From positions 1 to 39,178 of the forward strand of contig NZ_MSIG01000027.1 in NCBI RefSeq assembly GCF_001927285.1: DNA of 39,178 nucleotides, read 5' to 3'. Positions 24,147 through 34,215 of the stretch are shown here, piece after piece; positions within the stretch are counted from its first letter, which is position 1; the number at the start of each line of letters is the position of its first letter. Made by a program: the position numbers and the translations under genes. This DNA comes from Mongoliimonas terrestris. GTDB taxonomy: Bacteria; Pseudomonadota; Alphaproteobacteria; Rhizobiales; Pleomorphomonadaceae. The notes under the pieces are model-generated. The model ran no database searches. It was given only the letters and a program-made list of their open reading frames with translations, and was not told the origin of the DNA.

Positions 24147-25001
24147 TCAGCTGTGCGCATAGTCCATGTAGAGGGCGCGTGCCCTGCGGGCGACAGGGCC
24201 GGGCTGCAGGTCCCGGTCGTCGAACTTCGTCACCGGCATCACCTTGGAATAGTTGCCCGAGGCGAAGATCTCGTCGGCGGTCCGCACGTCCTCGACCTTG
24301 ACGATCGTCTCGTGCACCGCATAGCCGTCGCGGCGGAGGAGGTCCGCCACGCGGCTGCGGGTGATGCCGGCGAGGAAGGTGCCGTTGGCGGCCGGCGTCA
24401 GCACCACGCCGTCCTTCACGATGAAGACGTTGGCGGTCGCGAACTCGGCCACGTTGCCTAGCATGTCGCAGACGAGCGCGTTGTCGAAACCCTTGGCCTT
24501 CGCCTCCATCAGCGCGCGGCCGTTGTTCGGGTAGAGGCAGCCGGCCTTGGCGTCGAGCGGCGCGGTCTCCGGCAGCGGCCGGCGGAAGCGGGTGGTGGTG
24601 GCCGAAAAGCCGTAGGGCTCCGGCAACGGTGCTTCGTAGAGCACCATGGCGAACCGGGTGGATTCGGCGAGCGGCGGCACCGACATGAATCCGCCCTCCT
24701 CCGCCCAGTAGGTCGGCCGCACGTAGAGCGCCGTTTTGCCGTCGAAGCGGGTGAAGCCGTCGCGGGCGATCTCGGCGATCGCCTCCGGGGCCATGGTGGC
24801 CTTCAGCCCCAAGGCTTCCGCGCTGCGGTTGACGCGCTGGCAGTGCAGGTCGAGGTCCGGCGCCACGCCGTCGAAATAGCGTGCCCCGTCGAACACGGAG
24901 GAGCCGAGCCAGAAGGCGTGGGTCCGCGGGCCCATGATGGGCACATTGCCCTCGTGCCAGGCGCCGTCCAGGAAGGTCCAGGTCTTCGACCACTCAGCCA
25001 T
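24147..25001 (-). CDS. Branched-chain amino acid aminotransferase-like protein (class IV)
   Basis: A 284-residue pyridoxal-phosphate enzyme of fold class IV. K152 in LDAKAGCLYPNN is the expected cofactor lysine. The pattern EAKAKGFDNALVCDMLGNVAEFATANVFIVKDG is the BCAT core, with E186 as the cofactor-nitrogen partner. TFLAGITRSRV is the phosphate-binding turn. It would convert branched-chain 2-oxo acids and glutamate to Val, Leu and Ile and back. The substrate is not certain, because D-amino acid and aminodeoxychorismate lyase enzymes share the fold, but the sequence style is that of alphaproteobacterial IlvE paralogues annotated as branched-chain aminotransferases. The ATG at 25001 starts MAEWSKTWTF; longer readings are not credible. 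Confidence 0.85.
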   Translation of the reverse strand: MAEWSKTWTFLDGAWHEGNVPIMGPRTHAFWLGSSVFDGARYFDGVAPDLDLHCQRVNRSAEALGLKATMAPEAIAEIARDGFTRFDGKTALYVRPTYWAEEGGFMSVPPLAESTRFAMVLYEAPLPEPYGFSATTTRFRRPLPETAPLDAKAGCLYPNNGRALMEAKAKGFDNALVCDMLGNVAEFATANVFIVKDGVVLTPAANGTFLAGITRSRVADLLRRDGYAVHETIVKVEDVRTADEIFASGNYSKVMPVTKFDDRDLQPGPVARRARALYMDYAHS

Positions 25002-25169
25002 GTCGTGCAGCGCTCCGCGTCGCCGGTCATTCGGGCTGCCACTGAAGTCCGTTCCGGGCGCCGCGTCAACCAGCGCCGATGCGCCCTTCGCACCGGCGCG
25101 CCGAGCCGCTAAGGTCCGGCCGTGCGGGATGCCGGCGGGCCGCCCGCCGAGCGAAGGAGTTGCTGACCC

Positions 25170-25832
25170 ATGGCTTTCGCCGTCTATGTGTTCGACGCCT
25201 ATGGCACCCTGTTCGACGTCCATGCCGCCGTGCGCCGCCACGCGGCCGCCCTCGGTCCGGATGCGCAGCGCCTGTCGGACCTGTGGCGCCAGAAGCAGCT
25301 GGAATACTCCTGGGTGCGCACGCTCGCGGGCACCTACAAGAGCTTCTGGCACCTAACCGAGGACGCTCTCGACACCGCCTTCGCGGCCTTTCCGACCGCC
25401 GACCGGTCGCTCCGGGACACGCTCCTCGACGCCTACCGGACGCTGGATTGCTACGGAGAAGTGCCGCACGTCTTGAAGGACCTGAAGGCCGACGGGGCGC
25501 GGCTCGCCATCCTGTCCAACGGGTCGCCGCGCATGCTCGACCAGGCCGTGCGCGCGGCAGGCCTGGAAGCCGTCATCGACGACGTGCTGTCGGTGGACGA
25601 GATCCGCATCTACAAGCCCGACCCGCGGGTCTACGAGATCGCCACCACCCGCTACCGGGTGTTCCCGAACGCCATCTCCTTCCAGTCCTCCAACCGCTGG
25701 GATGTGGCGGGCGCCGCGAAGTTCGGTTTCCGGGCCGTGTGGATCAACCGGTCCGGCGCGGTGGACGAGTATGCCGACATGGCGCCGGCGGCGGTGCTGA
25801 AGGACCTCAACGGCTTGACGACGCTGTCCTGA
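25170..25832 (+). CDS. L-2-haloacid dehalogenase (HAD type II)
   Basis: A 220-residue HAD-superfamily hydrolase. The catalytic nucleophile is D9 in VFDAYGTLFDV. The subgroup residues of L-2-haloacid dehalogenases are all present: R40 in LWRQKQLEYSWVR, S116/N117 in LSNGSP, K149 in YKPDPRVY, and SSNRWDVAGAAKFGF near the end with N175 and D178. Enzymes of this type replace the halogen of L-2-haloalkanoic acids with hydroxyl, inverting the configuration. Activity on halogenated substrates is strongly suggested by family, although some members act on other substrates. It diverges from the aminotransferase gene; no haloacid permease is nearby. Confidence 0.88.
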   Translation: MAFAVYVFDAYGTLFDVHAAVRRHAAALGPDAQRLSDLWRQKQLEYSWVRTLAGTYKSFWHLTEDALDTAFAAFPTADRSLRDTLLDAYRTLDCYGEVPHVLKDLKADGARLAILSNGSPRMLDQAVRAAGLEAVIDDVLSVDEIRIYKPDPRVYEIATTRYRVFPNAISFQSSNRWDVAGAAKFGFRAVWINRSGAVDEYADMAPAAVLKDLNGLTTLS

Positions 25833-25898
25833 CGTCAGATTGCCCTGCTTGACGGGGAGACCGGTCTTTCGCTGCCGCGCTTGGCTGGCGATGGCGGC

Positions 25899-26303
25899 TC
25901 AGTAGGCCGCCACGGCGACGTCGGTGCGGGAGAAATCCGCGCCCTTGAAGAGCAGCGGCAGTCCGCGCTGGCGGGCGAGCGCATAGGCGAAGCATTCGCC
26001 GAAGTTGAGCGCCGCCAGGTGCCGACCCTTGCCATAGGCCTCGAACGCCGCCCAGGCGAGCCGCACCTGATCGGCATCGACAGGGACGATTTCCGTGTTG
26101 GTTTCCTGGAGGAAGCGCTCGAGCGCGGTTCTACCGAGGTCGGCTTCGCGTCGGGTGACCACCACGCCGCACTCCACTGCCGTGCCCGCGGACATGAGCG
26201 GGCGCCTCCCTTCGGCCAGGAATTCGACGATCGCCTGCGACAGCCGCGGCGCCTCAGGTTCGAAGAGGATCACCGCGATTGTCGCCGACGTGTCTATGAT
26301 CAT
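25899..26303 (-). CDS. vapC: VapC-like PIN-domain ribonuclease toxin
   Basis: A 134-residue PIN-domain protein, the RNase toxin of a type II toxin-antitoxin pair. D4 (MIIDTSA) and E44 (GTAVECGVVV) are standard acids. The third site, normally FGDCFAYALA, reads FGECFAYALA (E103 for Asp), a conservative but unusual change in the Mg2+ site. D123 and D128 (FKGADFSRTDV) follow. Its start overlaps the antitoxin stop by four bases, the usual coupled arrangement. VapC toxins cut tRNA or rRNA when the antitoxin is lost. Confidence 0.87.
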   Translation of the reverse strand: MIIDTSATIAVILFEPEAPRLSQAIVEFLAEGRRPLMSAGTAVECGVVVTRREADLGRTALERFLQETNTEIVPVDADQVRLAWAAFEAYGKGRHLAALNFGECFAYALARQRGLPLLFKGADFSRTDVAVAAY

Positions 26304-26563
26304 CGCGGCAGACCGTCCTCGTCGTACATCTCTGCGTCGATGTCTGCGAGAGTCTGCCCCGATGAGGCGAGCGCGGCCCGGAGCGGCTCGCCGACTGCAA
26401 GCAGGCGGGCCACCCGTGCGGCGACTTCTGACGGCATCGCCACGGTTGTTCGCTCCAACTCCGCCTTCAGCGCACCAACCACGGCTTCGTCCATCGACAC
26501 GCCGCGACGGCGAGCGAGTTCGGTCGCCAATTCTTCCACGAGCGGGTCATCGATCTCCAGCAT
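26300..26563 (-). CDS. vapB: VapB-like antitoxin
   Basis: An 87-residue protein with the PSK/Rv0623-type antitoxin N-terminus: a beta strand and helices (LEIDDPLVEELATELARRRG, then VSMDEAVVGALKAEL) forming a ribbon-helix-helix DNA-binding dimer. The C-terminal 30 residues, ending IDAEMYDEDGLPR, are acidic and should thread into the toxin active site. It is the first gene of the pair and should repress its own promoter with VapC bound. The length is typical. Confidence 0.85.
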   Translation of the reverse strand: MLEIDDPLVEELATELARRRGVSMDEAVVGALKAELERTTVAMPSEVAARVARLLAVGEPLRAALASSGQTLADIDAEMYDEDGLPR

Positions 26564-26622
26564 GATGCAGTCTCCAGACGGACCCTATCGTGCCGCATGG
26601 GAAGAAATTCCGCAACCGCACC

Positions 26623-28788
<2,166 letters not shown>

Positions 28789-28807
28789 CGGTCAGGGTCC
28801 CTTCCGG

Positions 28808-30658
28808 TCAGACGGCGGCGGTGAGGCGCTGGTTGAGCGCGCCGAGGAGATCGAGCATGTCGAGCCCCTCGTGGACGAAACGGTCGATGCCCGCAGCCTT
28901 CAGGGTGTCCTCGCCCTCCTTCGGCCTGCCGGCGAGAAACACCGTCTCGGCGCCGGCGGCCTTGAGGGCCGCCGCGGCTTTTGCCGCCAGTGTCGCATAG
29001 GTGCGGTCGTCGGAGCAGAGGCACGCGACCGTGTCACCGGACGCCTTGAAGGCGGCGACGAGCGTGTCGACGCTGGCGTGCCCCTCTCGCGTCTCCGCTT
29101 CGATGCCGCCGGCTTCAAAGAGGTTCTTCGCCCAGGTGGAGCGCACCGTGAAGGCGGCCACGTTGCCGAGGTTGGCGAGGAAGATGGACGGACGGCGGCC
29201 TGTCGCGGCGAGCGCCGCGTCCGACCGGTCGCGGAGCGCCTCCCAAGGCTCGGAGAGGCGGACCGCCGGCATGAGCGGCGGAAAGGGCGTGGCCGGTGCC
29301 GGCGGCAGCGGAGCCGCGACGGTCGGCATCATCTCCGACAGGAGCGGGTAGGTGCTCACGCCGGTGATCGGTTCGCGCCGGCGTGCGACGGCGAGCCGGC
29401 TCTTTTCGGCGCTCTCCCGGATGCGGGAGAAGATGGCGCCGGACCGCATGCTCCGCAGCAACCCGCCTTCGCGTTCGATGGCCTGGAACTCCGACCAGGC
29501 GCTCTCGGCCAGGCGATCCGTCAGGGTCTCGATCCCGCCGGAGCCCGCCGCCGGATCGCCGACCTTGTGGATGTTGGACTCGTCCATCAGGACGATCTGG
29601 ACGTTGCGGGCCAGTCGTCGTGCCGCCGCGTCCGGTATTCCGAGAAGTGCGGTGTGCGGCTGCGTGGTGATCGCGTCGGCGCCGCCGACCGCGGCCGCGA
29701 AGGTTGCCAGCGTCGATCGGATGATGTTGACCCACGGATCGCGCTTCGCCGCCATGCGCCAGGCGGTCTCCGCATGGACGAACGCCGGCACCTGGTCCAC
29801 GCCCAGCGTGTCGAGGACGAGCGCCCACAATCGCCGGAACGCTCGCAGTTTCGCGATTGTGAGGAACTGACTCTGATTCGCGACCAGGCGGAACTCCAAG
29901 TGGGACGCCACTGTCACAAGATTTTGACTGGTCTGCGGGGAATTTGCCGCGGCGGCCAAATGGCTCACTCCGGTTGCGAGCGCAATGGCCAATTGCTGCG
30001 AATCCGACGCCCCTGCTGCATGCCATTCCTGCCCGCGTGCGGATAGGGTGCTCCCGCTAAGCGCGCATTGCTCTAAAGCTACGAACATGTCATTAATTGC
30101 ATGTCGGTCATAGTTTTGGCTCGTCAGATCTGCAAATCCGGCGACCATATCGGCGAATGGATCCTTGCCGATGTGAAAGGCTCGAAATTTACGAAACTCT
30201 GTGCGACCGGACACAACTTGGAGCAGACGGATCATGATGGGAAGATGATCACCTCGGACCGTCAAATGGACCGAGATCATGTCGAGGTAGACACCTTCCA
30301 GAACACGCATTAATTTCCCGGCGTCCGCTCCATATGGAGGGGACGACGAATCTCCGGTCCAGGTCAGGTCGATCGCATCCGCACCTGACTGCAATTCGTC
30401 CAGAAGGACGGCGTTCGTCGCCGCAGGATCGCCCATCTGAACCTGCTGCACGATGGACCAGGGAACACCCGCACCTCTTGCGGTCTGCGGATCCCGATCC
30501 GCCCGGGGGGCAGCAAGAGAAGGTATGGCGATGCCATCGGACGTCACGGCCTGGAGACGATCGAGCGACGAGGCCCCGAGGGCCTTGGCAACCGCATCCT
30601 CCCAGGCTTCGCGGGCGACCGGCGGAATGTCGTCGAAGTGACGGAGATCGATGTCCAT
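28808..30658 (-). CDS. mutA: Methylmalonyl-CoA mutase small subunit
   Basis: A 616-residue partner of MutB, starting at ATG 30658 (MDIDLRHFDDIPP). The barrel domain shows GVPWSIVQQVQMGDP, WVNIIRSTLATFAAAVGGADAI and GDPAAGSGGIETLTDRLAE. The C-terminal flavodoxin-like domain (FLANLGNVAAFTVRSTWAKNLFEAGG) lacks the cobalamin DxHxxG histidine, as is normal for the non-catalytic subunit. The heterodimeric form is one of the bacterial types. Codon and base use in the part encoded at about 29860-30360 are distinctly more AT-rich than in the rest of the gene. The frame extends upstream of 30658 but not credibly. Confidence 0.94.
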   Translation of the reverse strand: MDIDLRHFDDIPPVAREAWEDAVAKALGASSLDRLQAVTSDGIAIPSLAAPRADRDPQTARGAGVPWSIVQQVQMGDPAATNAVLLDELQSGADAIDLTWTGDSSSPPYGADAGKLMRVLEGVYLDMISVHLTVRGDHLPIMIRLLQVVSGRTEFRKFRAFHIGKDPFADMVAGFADLTSQNYDRHAINDMFVALEQCALSGSTLSARGQEWHAAGASDSQQLAIALATGVSHLAAAANSPQTSQNLVTVASHLEFRLVANQSQFLTIAKLRAFRRLWALVLDTLGVDQVPAFVHAETAWRMAAKRDPWVNIIRSTLATFAAAVGGADAITTQPHTALLGIPDAAARRLARNVQIVLMDESNIHKVGDPAAGSGGIETLTDRLAESAWSEFQAIEREGGLLRSMRSGAIFSRIRESAEKSRLAVARRREPITGVSTYPLLSEMMPTVAAPLPPAPATPFPPLMPAVRLSEPWEALRDRSDAALAATGRRPSIFLANLGNVAAFTVRSTWAKNLFEAGGIEAETREGHASVDTLVAAFKASGDTVACLCSDDRTYATLAAKAAAALKAAGAETVFLAGRPKEGEDTLKAAGIDRFVHEGLDMLDLLGALNQRLTAAV

Positions 30659-30948
30659 GGATGTCACAGTCCTGGCTCGGTTTTCGCGGTGATGCGTCGG
30701 ACGGTATGCCGGCCTTATAGGGACGCCTCGGATTTTGGCACAACTAGCCATAAGGCGGGGCGACTTACGGGTCATGGAGTAATTTGTCGCGCTCCAATCT
30801 ACCGGTCGCCGCATTTCCATTTGAAGTCGAACTATCGTCGGGTAGGGGATCGACCTTACGGCAGGTCATATGACTTTCGTTCGGTCGACTAAGCGAGAAC
30901 GCTCTATCTTTCGAAACAGACGTCAACTCGAGATCGGGTATAAAAAGC
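30659..30948. promoter_or_regulatory. Divergent region between mutA and the LuxR-type gene
   Basis: This 290-base region is moderately AT-rich. Both genes must be transcribed from it. I looked for a lux-box-like 18-20 bp palindrome and found no convincing one. No reading frame has protein-like character. Regulation of mutAB by the adjacent LuxR protein is a natural hypothesis but is not shown by a visible operator. Confidence 0.35.
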
Positions 30949-31659
30949 ATGAATACACCTGACGAGATCCTGGCAGACGCAGTTGGCCTCCGGACCTGCT
31001 CCAGCGCCAATAGGATCTTTGACATCATCGAGCGGAGGCTCGTCAGCCACGGTGCCAGCCATATCCTGGTCACCGGCCTGCCGATGCCCGGTCGTCCGGT
31101 GGAGCCTCTGATCCTGCACATGAAGTGGCCCGACGTTCGAAGCGAGCGCGGACAGCTGATCACCATTTCCAAGGGCGATCCGATCCTGGAGCGTTGCCGC
31201 GTGTCGCATCGGCCGTTCCTGGTGGATGGCGTGAGCATCTCCGGCCATTCCGACCTGGTCGGCGCGGCGGGACCGGAAGCGGCGGCGCGCATTGTCGCGG
31301 TGCCGGTGAAGTCGATCCAGCCCTACCAGGCCGCCGTCATTGGCCTCGGCACGGCGCTGTCGCTGACCGAACTGGATCTGGTGGCGTTCGATTTCCTCTG
31401 CAATCAGGCCTTCCGGCGTCTTCGCGCCCTTGGCTTCCTGATCGACAGCCGCCCCGGCGACCTGTCGACCCGCGAGCGCAAGGTCCTGGAGCTGACGGCC
31501 ACCGGCAAGACCGCCCAGGAGATCGCCGAGTTGCTGAACATCTCCCAGCGGACGGTGCACGCGCACCTGCAGAACGCCGGCGAGAAGCTCGATGCGTCCA
31601 ACAAGACCCAGACCGTGGTCGAGGCCCTCCGTTACGGGCAGATCACACTGGAAGACTGA
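30949..31659 (+). CDS. LuxR-type transcriptional regulator
   Basis: A 236-residue regulator. The N-terminal 160 residues have the outline of an autoinducer-binding domain (HILVTGLPMPGRP, LILHMKWPDV, KGDPILERCRVSHRPFLV). The usual second tryptophan after the DP motif is missing (PFLVDG instead of PF-W), so acyl-homoserine lactone binding is doubtful. The C-terminal LuxR HTH spans about 172-230: LSTRERKVLELTATGKTAQEIAELLNISQRTVHAHLQNAGEKLD. No luxI synthase is in the window, so it is an orphan here. It diverges from mutAB. Start ATG 30949; the ribosome-binding site is weak (AAAAAG). Confidence 0.85.
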   Translation: MNTPDEILADAVGLRTCSSANRIFDIIERRLVSHGASHILVTGLPMPGRPVEPLILHMKWPDVRSERGQLITISKGDPILERCRVSHRPFLVDGVSISGHSDLVGAAGPEAAARIVAVPVKSIQPYQAAVIGLGTALSLTELDLVAFDFLCNQAFRRLRALGFLIDSRPGDLSTRERKVLELTATGKTAQEIAELLNISQRTVHAHLQNAGEKLDASNKTQTVVEALRYGQITLED

Positions 31660-31795
31660 CCGCGATCGAGCGGTCCGAACACGAGGTCGCGCCAACGGGG
31701 GGGCGGCGCGGCTTCAGACTGGAAACGGCGCAGGCGGGCGCCGCCCCGGCACCACCGCTCCGGCCGACCATCGACCGCACCGGTCGGGATCGCAC

Positions 31796-31818
31796 CGATC
31801 AGGGATCATGACTGATCG
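31796..31818. terminator. Inverted repeat between convergent genes
   Basis: CGATCAG and CTGATCG are perfect 7-bp arms around a 9-base loop, between the stops of the LuxR-type and DUF2267-like genes. It may help end either transcript. There is no T run, so confidence is low. Confidence 0.35.
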
Positions 31819-31851
31819 CCTGTAGGCACGCCCCGCGCCGGCGCTGGATCG

Positions 31852-32235
31852 TCAGACGAACTGCGACAACCCGGGTATCGCCATGACGATGTCGTCCACC
31901 GTCTCCGCCCCGGCATTCTCCTTGGCATAGTCGACGAAGCTGCGCGTCACGCCCTGGATCTGGGTCATGTCCAGACCGGCATTGGAAAGCGCGCTGAAGG
32001 CCGCCATGGCGCCACCGCCGCCGAACAGGCCGCCGATCGCCCCCATCAGGCCGCCTCCGCCGCTTGTAGCGCCATCGCCCAGGTAATCGGTCAGACCGAG
32101 CTGCGTCGCGAGCGCCTGCACCTTGTCGCTCGGCCCCTCGCTGTTCAAGAAGTTGAGGATGATCCGGACTGCCGTGTCGGCGAGCTCCGGCGAGATCCCG
32201 ACGTCCGTGGTGATCCGGCTGATGAGGTCGTGCAT
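31852..32235 (-). CDS. Small glycine-rich protein, DUF2267-like
   Basis: A 127-residue protein from the ATG at 32235. It has two helical segments (MHDLISRITTDVGISPELADTAVRIILNFLNSEG, and SKVQALATQLG-like text) separated from the C-terminus by a glycine-rich hydrophobic stretch GGGGLMGAIGGLFGGGGAM. It ends VDDIVMAIPGLSQFV. Similar proteins in Hyphomicrobiales are listed as DUF2267 or hypothetical; the match is by general pattern. The glycine/hydrophobic middle could be membrane-seeking or a flexible linker. No enzymatic motif. It is monocistronic and divergent from the DUF853 ATPase gene. Confidence 0.6.
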   Translation of the reverse strand: MHDLISRITTDVGISPELADTAVRIILNFLNSEGPSDKVQALATQLGLTDYLGDGATSGGGGLMGAIGGLFGGGGAMAAFSALSNAGLDMTQIQGVTRSFVDYAKENAGAETVDDIVMAIPGLSQFV

Positions 32236-32425
32236 GCGTGTCTCCCTGTCGGTGGCGCGAAGCGGCCAGGCCCGGCCGGCGGCGGACTTTTGCACCCGGC
32301 GCGGGGCGCATCAACCCGTGCCGCAGCGGCATCCATGACGGAGCCCACCGGGCGGGTTCGCTGTCGTTGAGACATATATCAATCATCTGTTAACAATGGC
32401 GGCCGAGTCGCGCGAGGAGGACTTC

Positions 32426-34069
32426 ATGCTTGAGGATGGCAAGGTCTATGTCGGGTCGAGCACCAAGCCCGAGTACCTGACGCTGAAACTGGCCAACCGC
32501 CACGGCATCGTCACCGGCGCCACCGGCACGGGCAAGACCGTGACCCTCCAGGTGCTGGCCCAGGGCCTCTCCGACGCGGGGGTACCGGTGTTCTGCGCCG
32601 ACGTGAAGGGCGACCTCTCCGGCATCGGCGCTGTGGGCGAAGAGAAGGATTTCCTCGTCGAGCGCGCGCAGGACATCGGCTTCATCGACGAGTATGTGCT
32701 GGCGCCGGCGCCGGTCATCTTCTGGGACCTCTTCGGTGAGAAGGGCCATCCGATCCGCGCCACCGTGTCGGAGATGGGACCGCTGCTCCTCGCCCGCCTG
32801 CTGCAGCTCAACGACACCCAGGAGGGCGTGCTCAACATCGCCTTCAAGATCGCCGACGACGAGGGGCTGCTCCTCCTCGACCTCAAGGATCTGCGGGCCA
32901 TCCTCGCCTATCTCCACGACAACACGGACGCCGTGTCGGCGCGCTACGGCAACGTGGCCAAGCCGTCGATCGGCGCCATCCAGCGCCAGTTGCTGGTGCT
33001 GGAAACCCAGGGCGGCGACCACTTCTTCGGCGAGCCCGCGCTCGACATCGCCGACCTGATGCGCGTCACCGGCGATGGGCGCGGCGCGGTCAACGTGCTC
33101 GCCGCCGACAAGTTGATGCAGACGCCGCGGCTCTACGCCACCTTCCTCCTGTGGCTGCTGTCCGAGCTCTTCGAGGAACTGCCGGAAGTGGGCGACCTCG
33201 ACAAGCCGAAGCTCGTCTTCTTCTTCGACGAGGCCCACCTTTTGTTCGACGAGGCGCCGAAGGCGCTCGTCGACAAGGTCGAGCAGGTGGTGAAGCTGAT
33301 CCGCTCCAAGGGCGTCGGCATCTATTTCGTCACGCAGAACCCGCTGGACGTGCCGGAAAGCGTGCTGGCCCAGCTCGGCAACCGCGTCCAGCACGCGCTT
33401 CGGGCCTATACGCCGCGCGAGCAGAAGGCGGTGCGGGTGGCCGCCGACACCTTCCGGCCGAACCCCGCGTTCGACACCTTCGAGGTCATCACGCAGCTCG
33501 CCGTCGGCGAGGCTCTCGTCTCCATGCTGGAGAAGAAGGGCGTGCCCTCCATGGTGGAGCGGACCCTGATCCGGCCGCCCTCGTCCCGGCTCGGGCCGCT
33601 GACCGACGAAGAGCGAGGCCAGATCATCAGCGCCAGCCCGTTGCGGGGCGTCTACGACGAGGTGACCGACCGGGAGTCCGCCTTCGAGATCCTGCGGGCG
33701 CGCGCCGAAGGCGTGCCGCTGGAGCGAGTGCAGGACCGGCCCGCCGGAGGCATCCGCAAGACCTCGACCGGCTTCCAGCTGCCCGACTTCGGCTGGGGAC
33801 CATCGAGCCGCGAGGCCGAGCGGGCGCCCGAACCGGACCGGCGTGTCAACGACGGCCGTCCGCCCCGGCTCGACGAGTACGAATCGGCGGCCGAGCGCCG
33901 CCGGCGCGAGCGCGAGGAGGAGCGGGCCGAGCGCGCCTCCACCTCCGGCCGCCAGACCATCGTGGAGGCGGCGCTCAAGTCCGTCGTGCGGTCGGTCAGC
34001 ACGCAGGTGGGAAACCAGCTCGGCAAGGCGATTCTTCGCGGCGTGCTCGGCGGCATGCTGAAGCGCTGA
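32426..34069 (+). CDS. DUF853 / HerA-like ATPase
   Basis: A 547-residue P-loop ATPase of the HerA/FtsK class. Walker A is VTGATGTGKTVT (about residues 29-40) and Walker B is KLVFFFDEAHLLFDEAPKAL (about 265-280). DVKGDLSG and FVTQNPLDVPESVLAQLGNRVQHALRAYTP are further family signatures. The C-terminal 110 residues are charged (Arg/Glu-rich) and end in a small hydrophobic patch. Members are predicted DNA-translocating or helicase-like ATPases; the physiological role is not established. The ATG at 32426 is chosen over 32396 because GAGGAGG lies six bases upstream and the family begins there. No NurA-type nuclease gene is adjacent. Confidence 0.88.
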   Translation: MLEDGKVYVGSSTKPEYLTLKLANRHGIVTGATGTGKTVTLQVLAQGLSDAGVPVFCADVKGDLSGIGAVGEEKDFLVERAQDIGFIDEYVLAPAPVIFWDLFGEKGHPIRATVSEMGPLLLARLLQLNDTQEGVLNIAFKIADDEGLLLLDLKDLRAILAYLHDNTDAVSARYGNVAKPSIGAIQRQLLVLETQGGDHFFGEPALDIADLMRVTGDGRGAVNVLAADKLMQTPRLYATFLLWLLSELFEELPEVGDLDKPKLVFFFDEAHLLFDEAPKALVDKVEQVVKLIRSKGVGIYFVTQNPLDVPESVLAQLGNRVQHALRAYTPREQKAVRVAADTFRPNPAFDTFEVITQLAVGEALVSMLEKKGVPSMVERTLIRPPSSRLGPLTDEERGQIISASPLRGVYDEVTDRESAFEILRARAEGVPLERVQDRPAGGIRKTSTGFQLPDFGWGPSSREAERAPEPDRRVNDGRPPRLDEYESAAERRRREREEERAERASTSGRQTIVEAALKSVVRSVSTQVGNQLGKAILRGVLGGMLKR

Positions 34070-34215
34070 GCCGATCGCGGACCGGGCGGAAGCGGTCGCT
34101 TCGCCCGCCGACAACGGCTTACAAACGGTCGGAGATCGTCTAGATCTTGTGTCCTGTCGGCGCGGGCGAGCGGTCCCGTTGCGGCCCTCTCCAGTCTCGA
34201 CCTCAAGGAAACGTC

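Noticed and set aside
30659..30948. Search for a lux box between mutA and the LuxR-type gene
   Set aside because: No 18-20 bp palindrome of the usual form was found.
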